Source: Neoroseomonas oryzicola
GTDB taxonomy: Bacteria; Pseudomonadota; Alphaproteobacteria; Acetobacterales; Acetobacteraceae
Assembly (NCBI RefSeq): GCF_012163135.1
Contig: NZ_JAAVUP010000013.1
Location: 1-64,000, forward strand
Direction of reading: 5' to 3'
Length of the DNA stretch: 64,000 nucleotides
The translations under genes and the position numbers were made by a program. The notes under the pieces were generated by a model. It did no database searches and was not told the origin of the DNA. It saw nothing but the letters and a program-made list of their open reading frames with translations. Of this stretch, positions 52,056-61,089 are shown one piece after another. Every line of letters begins with the position of its first letter. The first letter of the stretch is position 1.

Positions 52056-53711
52056 TCACTCCTCCGCCGTCGCCGGCCCCGGCATCGACACGCGAGTGAT
52101 CGCCCATTGGATCGAGGCCTCGCCCTCCTCGGCGATCAGCACGACCTGGTTCGACCGCCGCGGCTCGCCGCCCAGGTAGACGCTGTCCTCCAGCGCCACC
52201 CGCGCGCCCTTGGCGCGGATCTTCCACCCGATGCCCGATGGCAGGCGCAGCAGCGCCGCGCTCTCGTCCTGCAACAGGGAGGCGCTCACGCCCGGATGCA
52301 GGTGGAAGCGGATGGCGAAGCCGGGGACGGCGACGTCGCCCGGCACCTCCACCATGTCCTCCCCGCGCAGGTCGTCCCCCGATTCCGCGAGGTACAGCCG
52401 CCGCCGGTGCAGCGCGCCGAAGCCCCGCCGCCAGCCGTCATGGCTCGCTTCCAGCCACTGCGCGCCGGCCGCTTCGTGCCGCGCGGTCTCGACCTGCTCG
52501 GGCCGCCGGCCCAGGCCTTCCGGCCGCAACTCCGAGGAATTGGTGTCCGACAGCACCAACGTCGAATGCGCCGCGGTGGCGCGCAGCGCGTCGCGCCAGG
52601 CCTCCTCGGCCGCCGGCGCCGCGCCGCAATTCACGATCAGCCGGTCACGCCCGACCGACATCTCGAAGGCCAGCGTCCCGGCATGGGCGAAGCGATCCGC
52701 CCCCGCCGGCAGCCCGCCTTCGGCCGCCGCCACGGCGCGCCCGGCCGGAGGCGCGCCAGTATCGACGATCACCAGGGTCCGCCCGGCCTGCAGCCGCTCG
52801 AACCCCGTCTCCGGCAGCTCCGCCGGCGCCCGCCCCCGCGCCTGGCCCTGCGTCAGCACCAGGTCCAGCAGCGCCGAGGTCTCGTCCCGCGTCCCGTTGA
52901 ACAGCGCGAGCCCGCCATCCCCATGCCGGAACAGCCGCAGCGCCGGTGCGGCGCGATCCAGCACGGCCGCGAGATGCGGCGGCGGCTCCACCCCCGCCCC
53001 ATGCAGCAGGTTGCGGATCTCGATCAGGTCCTGCAGCGCCAGCAGCTGCATCGACGGCGAGCGTTCCACATGCCCGCCATCGGGGTGGAACTGCCGCTCG
53101 ATCTCCGCCGGCAGGAACCGCACCGCGCGCTGGAGATAGGCGTCCTCCTCCAGCGCGATCGCCGCGGCCAGCGCGCCCTTCAGCGCCACCAGCGCGCCGC
53201 GGTGCTCGGCCTCGGCCGGCAGCGCCGCCGACAGGTCGCGCGCATCCTGCGCCAGCCGCGTCATGATCGCCTTGCGGAACACGTCTTCCGACGTCGCGGC
53301 GAAGAAATCCCAATGCCCGAGCCAGGCCGAGATCCGCGCCCCCGTCACCTCCGGCGCATCCGCGATCGGCTCGTCGGACCCGCGGTTCAGCCAATCCGCG
53401 CTCAGCGCCCGCGCATGCAGCCGCGCCGCATCCGTCCCGAGCGCCCGCAGATCCCGCATCCAGGCGAAGCCATGCGCCGCGGCACGCCAGGCGGCGCTGC
53501 CCGACGGCGCGTCCCACCCTTCCGCCCCCGCCGCGCCGGGGCGCAGGGTCCGCGCCGTGCCGGCGATCTCGAACTCCCCGCGCAGCAGCCTGGCGCCGCG
53601 CGCGGCATCGCCCGGCCAGAGGTCGCGGAACGCCCGCGCGGGCGCCTCCGGAACCTTGACGGGACGCAGCCGCGCGAGCTTCTGCCGGGCACCGCGCAGG
53701 ATGTTGATCAT
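52056..53711 (-). CDS. Heparinase II/III family protein
   Basis: A 551-residue protein with an alpha/alpha barrel N-terminal half ([40 protein letters not shown]) and a beta-sandwich C-terminal half ([53 protein letters not shown]). The H-x-E-R-S-P-S-M motif is typical of alphaproteobacterial members found beside rpe. No signal peptide is present, so the natural substrate is doubtful. Its ATG overlaps the rpe stop by 4 nt (ATGA), implying an operon. Confidence 0.85.
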   Translation of the reverse strand: MINILRGARQKLARLRPVKVPEAPARAFRDLWPGDAARGARLLRGEFEIAGTARTLRPGAAGAEGWDAPSGSAAWRAAAHGFAWMRDLRALGTDAARLHARALSADWLNRGSDEPIADAPEVTGARISAWLGHWDFFAATSEDVFRKAIMTRLAQDARDLSAALPAEAEHRGALVALKGALAAAIALEEDAYLQRAVRFLPAEIERQFHPDGGHVERSPSMQLLALQDLIEIRNLLHGAGVEPPPHLAAVLDRAAPALRLFRHGDGGLALFNGTRDETSALLDLVLTQGQARGRAPAELPETGFERLQAGRTLVIVDTGAPPAGRAVAAAEGGLPAGADRFAHAGTLAFEMSVGRDRLIVNCGAAPAAEEAWRDALRATAAHSTLVLSDTNSSELRPEGLGRRPEQVETARHEAAGAQWLEASHDGWRRGFGALHRRRLYLAESGDDLRGEDMVEVPGDVAVPGFAIRFHLHPGVSASLLQDESAALLRLPSGIGWKIRAKGARVALEDSVYLGGEPRRSNQVVLIAEEGEASIQWAITRVSMPGPATAEE

Positions 53712-54376
53712 GCGGCGGCCCTGACCGGCGCCCGCAGGGCGGAAATCGCCGCGGCATAATCCTTCTGGCCGAACACCGCCGTGCCCGCGACCAGCACGTC
53801 CGCCCCCGCCTCGACGCAGAGCGGCGCGGTCTTCGCCGTCACCCCGCCATCCACCTGCAGCCGGATGTCGCGGCCCGAGGCATCGATCATCCGACGCAGC
53901 GTCGCGATCTTCGACAACTGGCTGTCGATGAAGGACTGCCCCCCGAAGCCCGGGTTCACCGACATCACGAGAATGAGGTCCGTCAGGTCCAGCACATGCG
54001 CCACCGCATCGACCGGTGTCGCCGGGTTCAGCACCACCCCGGCCTTCTTGCCGAGCGCGCGGATGGTCTGCAGCGACCGGTGCAGGTGCGGCCCGGCCTC
54101 CGGATGCAGGGAAATCCAGTCCGCCCCCGCCTCGGCGAAGGCAGCGAGATACGGATCGGCCGGCGCGATCATCAGGTGGACGTCGAAGGGGATCGCGCTG
54201 CGCCTGCGCAACGCCTTCACCACGATCGGTCCGAAGGAGATGTTGGGCACGAAATGCCCGTCCATGATGTCGAGGTGAAGCCAGTCGGCGCCGGCGGCGG
54301 CAACGGCCTCGACCTCGTCACCGAGGCGGGCGAAATCGGCAGCGAGAAGGGAAGGGGCAATCAGCGGTTCGGGCAC
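53708..54376 (-). CDS. rpe: Ribulose-phosphate 3-epimerase
   Basis: A 222-residue TIM barrel: [39 protein letters not shown] (metal-binding His and Asp), [30 protein letters not shown] (catalytic loop), and [17 protein letters not shown] (second Asp). It interconverts ribulose-5-phosphate and xylulose-5-phosphate in the pentose phosphate pathway. GTG 54376 places the N-terminus as in characterised Rpe proteins; the frame is open further upstream through repeat DNA. Confidence 0.93.
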   Translation of the reverse strand: MPEPLIAPSLLAADFARLGDEVEAVAAAGADWLHLDIMDGHFVPNISFGPIVVKALRRRSAIPFDVHLMIAPADPYLAAFAEAGADWISLHPEAGPHLHRSLQTIRALGKKAGVVLNPATPVDAVAHVLDLTDLILVMSVNPGFGGQSFIDSQLSKIATLRRMIDASGRDIRLQVDGGVTAKTAPLCVEAGADVLVAGTAVFGQKDYAAAISALRAPVRAAA

Positions 54377-54437
54377 GCTGCGTTTGTAGCCCTTTGCGAC
54401 AAAGCGCGACAACACGGAGGAACCGGGGCGCCGACGG

Positions 54438-54491
54438 CCGGGAGGGCGCCGCCCTCCCGGACCCACCCGCCGAGGGCCGAAAGGCCCTCGG
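54438..54491. repeat. Dispersed double hairpin, single copy upstream of rpe
   Basis: Hairpin 1, with stem CCGGGAGGGCG (54438-54460), and hairpin 2, CCGAGGGCCGAAAGGCCCTCGG (54470-54491), lie in the 289-bp gap between rpe and the Lrp gene, both of which read leftwards. It may terminate the Lrp transcript. The remainder of the gap holds no gene. Confidence 0.75.
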
Positions 54492-54665
54492 AACCCGCAA
54501 CGCGAGGGCGCCGCGACCTCGAGCGCCCCCCCCTGCGGCCCGAGGCCACGGCCTCGGGCCGGGAGCCCGAAGGGCGACCGCGCCCAGACCAGCCGCCGCG
54601 CCGGGTCCGCCAGTGCACGGCGCGCAAGCCAAGCGCGCGGATGCGCGCGCCGGCGCCTGAGGCCA

Positions 54666-55136
54666 CTAGATGGGCAGGGCGGTGGTGCTCTTCACGCGCT
54701 CCATCGCGAAGCGCGACGTGACCTTCCGCAGGCTCGGCACCTGCGCCGTGAGGCGGCGGTAGAAGGAATCGAAGGCCTGCATGTCCGGCACGACGACCCG
54801 CAGCAGGTAATCCACGTCCCCGCCGAGCCGCCAGCACTCCACGATCTCCGGCATCTTCGCGACCGTCGTGGCGAAGGCCTCGATCCAGGGCGCCGAATGG
54901 TCGCCCGTCTCGATGGCGACGAAGACCGATACGCCCAGCCCGACCTTCTCCGGGTCCAGCAGCACCACGCGCCCGGTGATCACCCCCTCCTGCTCCATCT
55001 TGCGGATGCGCTTCCAGCAGGGGGTCGGCGTCAGCCCGACTTCCTTGGCGATGTCGGCCAGCGACAGCGCGGCATCCTTCTGGATCAGGCGCAGGATCGC
55101 GCGATCGGTGGCGTCAGGCTCGAAACTGCGGGTCAC
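54666..55136 (-). CDS. Lrp/AsnC-family transcriptional regulator
   Basis: A 156-residue regulator: [46 protein letters not shown] (winged helix, residues 5-65) and the RAM ligand domain ([38 protein letters not shown]). GTG 55136 has AGGA 8 nt upstream. It is divergent from a Bug receptor gene 111 bp away; dyads such as GGAAAATCTTTC in the gap may be its site, so it may control uptake of an amino-acid-like solute. Confidence 0.88.
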   Translation of the reverse strand: MTRSFEPDATDRAILRLIQKDAALSLADIAKEVGLTPTPCWKRIRKMEQEGVITGRVVLLDPEKVGLGVSVFVAIETGDHSAPWIEAFATTVAKMPEIVECWRLGGDVDYLLRVVVPDMQAFDSFYRRLTAQVPSLRKVTSRFAMERVKSTTALPI

Positions 55137-55247
55137 GGGCAAGTCCTTGGTCGGTGTTGCGGGGCGTGTAGAAGGAAAATCTTTCTGTTGCAAGTTTTCG
55201 CGGCATTGGGAGAACAGATTTCCAATCCAGTGCCGGGACTCCTGCCC

Positions 55248-56240
55248 ATGACCTTCCGCCGCGACCTCCTCCTCCGCACCGCGCTGCTCGCCGGGTCCGC
55301 CCTCGCGCCGCGCCTCGCCGCCGCCGGGTCGGCCGTCCCCGCCTGGGCACCGGACCGGCCGGTGCGCATCGTCATCCCGGTCGCGCCCGGCGGCAGCCTC
55401 GACATCCTCGGCCGGATCCTGGCGCGCCACCTGGCCCCGCGCCTCGGCCAGCCCGTGGTGGCCGAGAACCACCCCGGCGCCGGCAGCAACCTCGCCTTCG
55501 AACTGGCGGCGCGGTCCCGGCCGGATGGGCTGACGCTCGTGGTCGGCTCCGACCCGCTCACCATCAACCCCGCCCTCTACCCCCGTATCGGCTTCGACCC
55601 GGTGCGCGACTTCGCCCCGATCGTCGAGGCGGTGCGCGCCCCGCAGGTGCTGGTGGTCAACCCGCGCTCCCCGGCGACCGACCTCGCGACCTTCCTCGCC
55701 TGGGCGAAGGAGGCCGACGGCCGCCTGACCGTCGCCTCCCAGGGCAATGGCTCGATCGGGCACCTGGCCGGGGCGCTGTTTGCCCAGCAGGCGGGGGTGG
55801 CCTTCACGCACGTCCCCTATCGCGGCGGCGGGCCGGCCGTGGTCGACCTGGTCGCGGGCCATGTCGAAGCCCTCTTCGTCACCCTGCCGGCGGCCATCGA
55901 GCACATCCGGGGCGGCCGCCTGCGCGCGCTCGCGGTGACCGGCGCCGACCGCGCCGCGGCGCTGCCGGACGTCCCCACGGTCGCCGAGGCGCTGCTGCCG
56001 GGCTTCGACGTCGTGACCTGGCAGGGCATCCTCGCCCCGGCGGGCACGCCCTCGGCCGCCATCGCCCGCCTCGCCCAGGACCTCCAGCAGATCCTTACCC
56101 TGCCCGAGATCGCCGGCGACCTCGAGCGCCAGGGCTTCACCGTGACCGGCCATGGCCCGGACCGCTTCGCCGCCCTGGTCCGCGCCGAGGCCGCCCGCTG
56201 GCCCGATGTCGTGCGCCGCGCCGGCGCGCGCCTCGAATAG
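55248..56240 (+). CDS. Tripartite tricarboxylate transporter substrate-binding protein (Bug family), second orphan
   Basis: A 330-residue receptor with signal peptide (MTFRRDLLLRTALLAGSALA). Bug features: WAPDRPVRIVIPVAPGGSLD, VAENHPGAGSNLAFELAARS, DGLTLVVGSDPLTINPALY, LTVASQGNGSIGHLAGALFA and HVPYRGGGPAVVDLVAGHVE. No transporter membrane genes accompany it. The divergent Lrp-type gene is its probable regulator. It shares only family-level identity with the first Bug protein of this window. Confidence 0.9.
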   Translation: MTFRRDLLLRTALLAGSALAPRLAAAGSAVPAWAPDRPVRIVIPVAPGGSLDILGRILARHLAPRLGQPVVAENHPGAGSNLAFELAARSRPDGLTLVVGSDPLTINPALYPRIGFDPVRDFAPIVEAVRAPQVLVVNPRSPATDLATFLAWAKEADGRLTVASQGNGSIGHLAGALFAQQAGVAFTHVPYRGGGPAVVDLVAGHVEALFVTLPAAIEHIRGGRLRALAVTGADRAAALPDVPTVAEALLPGFDVVTWQGILAPAGTPSAAIARLAQDLQQILTLPEIAGDLERQGFTVTGHGPDRFAALVRAEAARWPDVVRRAGARLE

Positions 56241-56277
56241 ATGGACAGGCGGGCCCTTCGCATGGTGATGGCGCGGC

Positions 56278-56874
56278 ATGCCGTTCCGCCGCGCCGTCCT
56301 GGCTGCCGCCCTCGGCGGCTGCGCGGTCCCGCCTGCGCCGCCGCCGCGCCCGCACGGGCGCGAGACCGTGATCGTCTCAGCCGAATCCTGGCACACCGAC
56401 CTCTGCCTGCCAGGCGGGGCCCTGGGCGGGACGTCGCTGGCGCCGCTCGGCGCGGCGCCCCTCGCTTTGGGCTTCGGCCTCGAATCCTGGATGCGCGCGG
56501 CCCGGCCGGGATCGGGCGACGCCCTGGCGGCGCTGGGCGGCGGCCCGGCGGTGGTCTGGCTGCGCGCCCTGGCCGGCCCGGTGCCGCCGGGGGCGGAGGA
56601 AACCCTGCCCCTGCGCCTGCCCGAGGGCGGGATATCGGCCATCGCGGCCTTCGTCGCGGATCAACTGGCCGAGCCGTTGCCCGTGGCGCTGCCCATCGGC
56701 GGCTCGGCCCTTCTGGCCTCGCGCCTCGCCTATGCGCCGGGCTTCACCTGCAACACCTGGGTCATGCGCGCCCTGGCCGAGGCCGGCCTGCCCGTCCCGG
56801 TCGCGGGCATACGCCTGCGCGGGGAGGCCATGGCGGCGCTGCGCGCCGAGGCCGCGCGGCAGGCGGGGGGCTGA
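56278..56874 (+). CDS. DUF2459 family lipoprotein
   Basis: A 198-residue protein. The N-terminus (MPFRRAVLAAALGGC) ends in a lipobox-like LGGC. DUF2459 features are ESWHTDLCLP near residue 35 and YAPGFTCNTWVMRALAEAGL near residue 155; the Cys and His of these motifs suggest a papain-like or transglutaminase-like hydrolase, unproven. It lies 37 bp after the Bug gene. Confidence 0.75.
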   Translation: MPFRRAVLAAALGGCAVPPAPPPRPHGRETVIVSAESWHTDLCLPGGALGGTSLAPLGAAPLALGFGLESWMRAARPGSGDALAALGGGPAVVWLRALAGPVPPGAEETLPLRLPEGGISAIAAFVADQLAEPLPVALPIGGSALLASRLAYAPGFTCNTWVMRALAEAGLPVPVAGIRLRGEAMAALRAEAARQAGG

Positions 56875-56911
56875 CCCGCGCATTGCGCGTGTGGAATGTC
56901 ACGGTCCTGCC

Positions 56912-57178
56912 ATGGTGAAAGACTTCATCTGCAACCGTGGGCGGGTTGAACACGTTGCGCCCGGAACTCTGGATTCGGAATTCGAGTTGATGTCGATCCG
57001 CCGCGACCTGTTGCTGCGTTCTGCCCTGCTTCGCCTGCCCGACCTCGCGGAGATGCGCGCCTCCATGCCCTCCGCTCCGGCACCGTCGGCGCCGGCGCCG
57101 AAGCGCCGTGCGGTCACGCTGCGCCCTGGCCGTCGCGTCGCCTCGGTCGCCGCGCAGCCGGCGCAGCGGGCGGAATGA
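56912..57178 (+). CDS. Small hypothetical protein with an arginine/leucine leader motif
   Basis: 88 codons, low confidence. From an internal ATG at 56990 it reads MSIRRDLLLRSALL, nearly the same as the MTFRRDLLLRTALL start of the nearby Bug receptor, then turns Ala/Pro-rich without a hydrophobic core. It may be a recombined leader fragment or a small real gene. A perfect 10-bp hairpin lies 107 bp downstream. Confidence 0.35.
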   Translation: MVKDFICNRGRVEHVAPGTLDSEFELMSIRRDLLLRSALLRLPDLAEMRASMPSAPAPSAPAPKRRAVTLRPGRRVASVAAQPAQRAE

Positions 57179-57284
57179 CGGCGCGCCGCGGCTGCACCGG
57201 CCTGGCGCCACGCCCTGAGAGCCGTTTCCATTCGCCACGGCTCACGGCAACACCTCCAGGCTTCTGTTTTCGCGAGCCTCTTTG

Positions 57285-57312
57285 CCCGATCAGGTGATTC
57301 CGCCTGATCGGG
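57285..57312 (-). terminator. Terminator hairpin downstream of rsmB
   Basis: CCCGATCAGG (57285-57294) and CCTGATCGGG (57303-57312) form a perfect 10-bp stem with an 8-nt loop, 7 bp past the rsmB stop on the minus strand. CTGCTTT follows on the plus strand, so it may also serve the rightward side. Confidence 0.75.
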
Positions 57313-57319
57313 ATCTGCT

Positions 57320-58570
57320 TTATGCGCGCCGAAAGCGCGCCGCGAAGAACCCGTCCATGCCGCCCCGTTCCGGCCAGAAATCCGGCCGGGTCCGCAGGCA
57401 GCCCGCCGGGGTGATGGCCTCCGGCAAGCCAGGCAGCTCGGCCGCCGTGAAGGGGTCGTGCACCAGCCCCAGGCCCGCCGCGCGGGCGAGGTGCGCCTCC
57501 CCTTCCTCCGGCTGCAGGGAGCAGGTGGCGAAGACCAGCCGCCCGCCCGGCGCCAGCATCTTCGCCGCCGCGCCGAGCAGCCGCGCCTGCGCCTCCGCCG
57601 CGCCCTGCACGTCCCGCGCCCGCTTGGTGTGCGCGACGTCGGGGTGGCGGCGGATGGTCCCCGTCGCGGTGCAGGGGGCGTCGAGCAGGATGGCGTCGAA
57701 GGGCGCCGGCGGCGTCCAGGTGGCGGCATCGGCCTGCACCACGGTCGCGGGCAGGCGCAGCCGCGCGAGGTTCTCGGCCAGCCGCGCGACGCGCCCGGCG
57801 TCGCGCTCAACCGCCGTCACCTCCGCCCCCGCGGCGGCGAGCTGCGCCGTCTTGCCCCCCGGCGCGGCGCAGAGATCGGCGATCCGCTCCCCCGCGCGCG
57901 GCTTCAGCAGCAGCGCGGGCAGGGCGGCGGCGGCGTCCTGGACCCAGAAGCGGCCCTCGGCGAAGCCGGGCAGGTCGGTCACCCGCGTCCCGGCGGCGAG
58001 GCGCCAGGAGCCGGTGGGCAGCACCTCGGCCCCCGCCGGGGGCTCCGCGCCCGGCGCGGGCGTCAGGTCGAGCGGCGCGGGGCCCCGATGCGCCTCGGCG
58101 ATCGCGCGCACCGCCGGCCCATAGGCGGCATGCCAGGCGGTCCAGAGCCAGGCCGGCGTGTCGAGGCGCGGGGCGTCCAGCCCCTCCAGCGCCGCCGGGC
58201 CTTCGGTCGCGACCTTGCGCAGCACGGCGTTCACCAGCCCGGCGAAGGCGCGCGGGGCCAGGGCGACCGCGGTCGCGACCGCGGCATGCGGCGGCGTCTC
58301 GAGCAGCAGCAGCTCCGCGGCCCCGATCTGCAGCGCGTGGCGCGCCGGCGGCGGGGGTTCCTTGCGGAGGTAGGGGCTCAGCACCTCGTCGATGCTGCCC
58401 AGCCGCCGCAGCACCATCGCGGCGATGCGGTGGGCCGCGGCGCGGTCGCGCGGGTCGAGCCGCCGGGGCAGCGCCTCCAGCGCCTCCTCGAGCGGGCGGC
58501 GGTCGTCGAGGGTCGCGGCGATCAGGTCGCGCGCGGCCTTGCGGGTCGGAAGTCCGGGCGGTGGGGTCAA
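57320..58570 (-). CDS. rsmB: 16S rRNA m5C967 methyltransferase (RsmB-like)
   Basis: About 416 residues: an N-terminal NusB-like RNA-binding domain (ARDLIAATLDDRRPLEEALE, AELLLLETPPHAAVATAVAL) and a Fmu methyltransferase domain. The latter has FWVQDAAAALPALLLKPRAG, IADLCAAPGGKTAQLAAAGA, DAILLDAPCTATGTIRRHPD (catalytic PC) and LVFATCSLQPEEGEAHL (second Cys). The start is uncertain: TTG 58570 precedes the conserved part, while the frame is open to 58750, overlapping the divergent ArnT-like gene. Confidence 0.88.
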   Translation of the reverse strand: MTPPPGLPTRKAARDLIAATLDDRRPLEEALEALPRRLDPRDRAAAHRIAAMVLRRLGSIDEVLSPYLRKEPPPPARHALQIGAAELLLLETPPHAAVATAVALAPRAFAGLVNAVLRKVATEGPAALEGLDAPRLDTPAWLWTAWHAAYGPAVRAIAEAHRGPAPLDLTPAPGAEPPAGAEVLPTGSWRLAAGTRVTDLPGFAEGRFWVQDAAAALPALLLKPRAGERIADLCAAPGGKTAQLAAAGAEVTAVERDAGRVARLAENLARLRLPATVVQADAATWTPPAPFDAILLDAPCTATGTIRRHPDVAHTKRARDVQGAAEAQARLLGAAAKMLAPGGRLVFATCSLQPEEGEAHLARAAGLGLVHDPFTAAELPGLPEAITPAGCLRTRPDFWPERGGMDGFFAARFRRA

Positions 58571-58646
58571 GGGTCTCTGCGGGTCCGGGGGCGGGCGGCC
58601 CGCTTCATGGCACCCCGCGCCCCTGCGTGCTAGACGCGCCCGCATC

Positions 58647-60335
58647 ATGCGCCTTGCCGCCTTCCTCGACCGGCTGCCCGAGACGCGTCGGCCAGCCCCC
58701 TGGCTGATCGCGCTCTGCCTCCTGCTCTGGCTGCCCGGCTTCTTCACCATCCCCGCCGGGGACCGGGACGAGAGCCGCTTCGCCCAGGCCTCCCGCCAGA
58801 TGGTGGACAGCCACGACTACGTGCGCATCCGCCTCGGCGAGGTCGAACGCAACAAGAAGCCCGCCGGCATCCACTGGGCGCAGGCCGCGGTGGTCCATGG
58901 GCTCGAGGCCGTGGGCATCCCGGCCCGGACGCAGATCTGGGCCTACCGGCTGCCCTCCCTGATCGGGGCGATGATCGCGGTGCTGGCGACCTGTCTGCTC
59001 GGCCGCGCGCTGGTGGGGCGACGGGCGGCCTTCGTCGCGGCGGCGATGCTCGCCCCCTGCATGGTGCTGGTGGTCGAGACGCACATCGCCAAGACCGATG
59101 CCGCGCTGCTCGCGGCCATCACCGTCGCCATGGGCCTGTTCGGCCGCGCCTACCTCACGCCCGATTCCTTCACGCCGCGCCAGGCGGCGGCCTTCTGGGC
59201 CGTGCTCGGCCTCGGCGTGCTGCTGAAGGGGCCGATCGCGCCGATGGTGCCGCTGCTCGCCGGCGTCACCCTCGCGGTGATGGACCGGCCGCAGGGGGCG
59301 CCCCTGTGGCGGCTGTCGGCGCCCTGGCTCCGGTCGCTGCATCTCGGCTGGGGCCTGCCGCTGATGGTGCTGGTCTCCGCCCCCTGGTTCGTCGCCATCG
59401 GCATCGCGACCGAAGGGCGCTTCTTCAGCGAGGCGCTGGGCGGGGACATGCTCGACAAGGTCTCCTCGGGCGAGGAGGCCCATTGGGGGCCGCCCGGGAT
59501 GTATGCCGCGATCTTCGGCATCACCGCCTTCCCCTCCGCCTGGATCGTGCTGCGATCCCTGCCGGGGTCCTGGGCCGACCGCATGCAGGCGCCGGTGCGC
59601 TTTCTGCTGGCCTGGGCGGTGCCGACCTGGCTGCTGTTCGAGGCGGTGCAGACCAAGCTGCCGCACTACGTCCTGCCGGCCTTCCCGGCGCTGATGCTGC
59701 TCGGCGCGCGCTGGGCGATGGACCCGCTGCGGCAGGAGGCGCCGGCCTGGATGCGCTGGCTCGGCTACGTCGCGCTCGCGGGCGTGGCGGTCGGGTTGCC
59801 GGCGGTCGCCCTCGGCGCCGGGCTGTTCGTCGAGCGCATCGTCCTGCCCGGGGCGGCGATCGGCGTCATCGCCGGCATGGCCATGGCCTGGCTGCTGCTG
59901 CGCATGGCGCGCCAGCAGGCCTGGGGCCGCGCGGCGCTCGCGGGCGCCATCCTCGCCATCCCGGTTTATGCCGCGGTGCTCGAGGGCGTGATCCCGCGCC
60001 TCACCTCGGTCTGGGTCTCCTCGCGCCTCGCCGCCGCGGTCGCCCAGGTCGCGCCCGGCCTGCCCGCGCGGAACTTCGGCGTGGCCGGGCATCACGAACC
60101 CTCCCTGCAATTCGCCATGGGCGGGGAGATCCGCCTGCTGACCACGGGCGAAGCCGCGGCTGCCTTCCTTGCGGAGGGTTCCGGCCGCATTGCCGCCATC
60201 GGCGACCGCCAGGAAGCCGCCTTCCGGCGGGCCGCGGCGGAGCGGGGGCTGACCCTTCGCGAACTCGGCTCGGTGACGGGTCTCAACTATGTGCGCGGGC
60301 GGTGGATCACCCTCTCGCTGTTCAAGGTGGAGTAG
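58647..60335 (+). CDS. ArnT-like glycosyltransferase (PMT/GT83 family)
   Basis: A 562-residue polytopic protein with about 11-12 helices. The first periplasmic loop has the D-E motif of GT-C enzymes (FFTIPAGDRDESRFAQASRQ) and NKKPAGIHWAQAAVVHGLEA. Further marks are THIAKTDAALLAAITVAMGL and VQTKLPHYVLPAFPALMLLG. ArnT-type enzymes transfer sugars such as aminoarabinose from undecaprenyl phosphate to lipid A; the donor here is unknown. The dedA gene starts directly after its stop, so both are probably one operon for envelope lipid work. Confidence 0.87.
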   Translation: MRLAAFLDRLPETRRPAPWLIALCLLLWLPGFFTIPAGDRDESRFAQASRQMVDSHDYVRIRLGEVERNKKPAGIHWAQAAVVHGLEAVGIPARTQIWAYRLPSLIGAMIAVLATCLLGRALVGRRAAFVAAAMLAPCMVLVVETHIAKTDAALLAAITVAMGLFGRAYLTPDSFTPRQAAAFWAVLGLGVLLKGPIAPMVPLLAGVTLAVMDRPQGAPLWRLSAPWLRSLHLGWGLPLMVLVSAPWFVAIGIATEGRFFSEALGGDMLDKVSSGEEAHWGPPGMYAAIFGITAFPSAWIVLRSLPGSWADRMQAPVRFLLAWAVPTWLLFEAVQTKLPHYVLPAFPALMLLGARWAMDPLRQEAPAWMRWLGYVALAGVAVGLPAVALGAGLFVERIVLPGAAIGVIAGMAMAWLLLRMARQQAWGRAALAGAILAIPVYAAVLEGVIPRLTSVWVSSRLAAAVAQVAPGLPARNFGVAGHHEPSLQFAMGGEIRLLTTGEAAAAFLAEGSGRIAAIGDRQEAAFRRAAAERGLTLRELGSVTGLNYVRGRWITLSLFKVE

Positions 60336-60965
60336 ATGTTCGAGTGGGTGCGGAGCCTCGTGGAGGCTGGCGGCTATGGCGGCATCTTCCTGCTGATGGT
60401 GCTGGAGAACCTGTTCCCGCCCATCCCGTCGGAACTGATCATGGCGGCTGCCGGCTTCCACGCCGGCGAGCCGGGCGCGACCATCTCGCTGCCCGGTATC
60501 ATCGTGGTCGCCGTGCTCGGCACGCTGGCCGGCAACCTCTTCTGGTACGAGCTCGGCCGCTGGCTCGGCGTGGAGCGCTTCCGCCCGCTGGTGCAGCGCT
60601 TCGGCAAGTGGTTCGCGGTGGAGGAGGAGGACCTCGACCGCGCGACGGACATGCTGCGCCGCTGGGGGCCCTTCGCCATCTGCATCGGGCGCATGTTCCC
60701 CGGCGTGCGGACGCTGATCTCGGTGCCCGCGGGCATGGTCGAGATCCCGCGCGGGGTCTTCTACCTCTGGACCGCGCTGGGTTCGGGCGTGTGGCTCACC
60801 TTCCTCGCCGTCGCAGGCTACTTCCTGCAGGACCACTACGCGCTGGTGGAACGCTGGGTCGAACCGCTGGCCTGGGTGGTGGTGGGCGTCGCCGCCGGCG
60901 GCTACGCGGCGCACCTCGCCTACGCCTTCCGGCGGTCGCGGCGGCGCCGGCAGCAACAGGGCTGA
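60336..60965 (+). CDS. DedA family membrane protein
   Basis: A 209-residue protein: LLMVLENLFPPIPSELIMAA AGF, VLGTLAGNLFWYELGRWLGV, and ICIGRMFPGVRTLISVPAGM VEIP, the E/R motifs of the DedA/VTT superfamily. DedA proteins flip phospholipids or undecaprenyl phosphate, which fits its neighbour, a lipid-linked sugar transferase. ATG 60336 abuts the upstream stop, with GGAG just before it. Confidence 0.9.
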   Translation: MFEWVRSLVEAGGYGGIFLLMVLENLFPPIPSELIMAAAGFHAGEPGATISLPGIIVVAVLGTLAGNLFWYELGRWLGVERFRPLVQRFGKWFAVEEEDLDRATDMLRRWGPFAICIGRMFPGVRTLISVPAGMVEIPRGVFYLWTALGSGVWLTFLAVAGYFLQDHYALVERWVEPLAWVVVGVAAGGYAAHLAYAFRRSRRRRQQQG

Positions 60966-61089
60966 CCCCAGCCCAGCGCGGGTCCCGGCCGACGCTTTTC
61001 CTTGACCCGCGCAGGGGCCGCCAGCGATAGCCGGCGCAAGATCGCGCCGGAACCGATCCGGCGCGCAGCAACGAGCAAGCCGCACGCGC

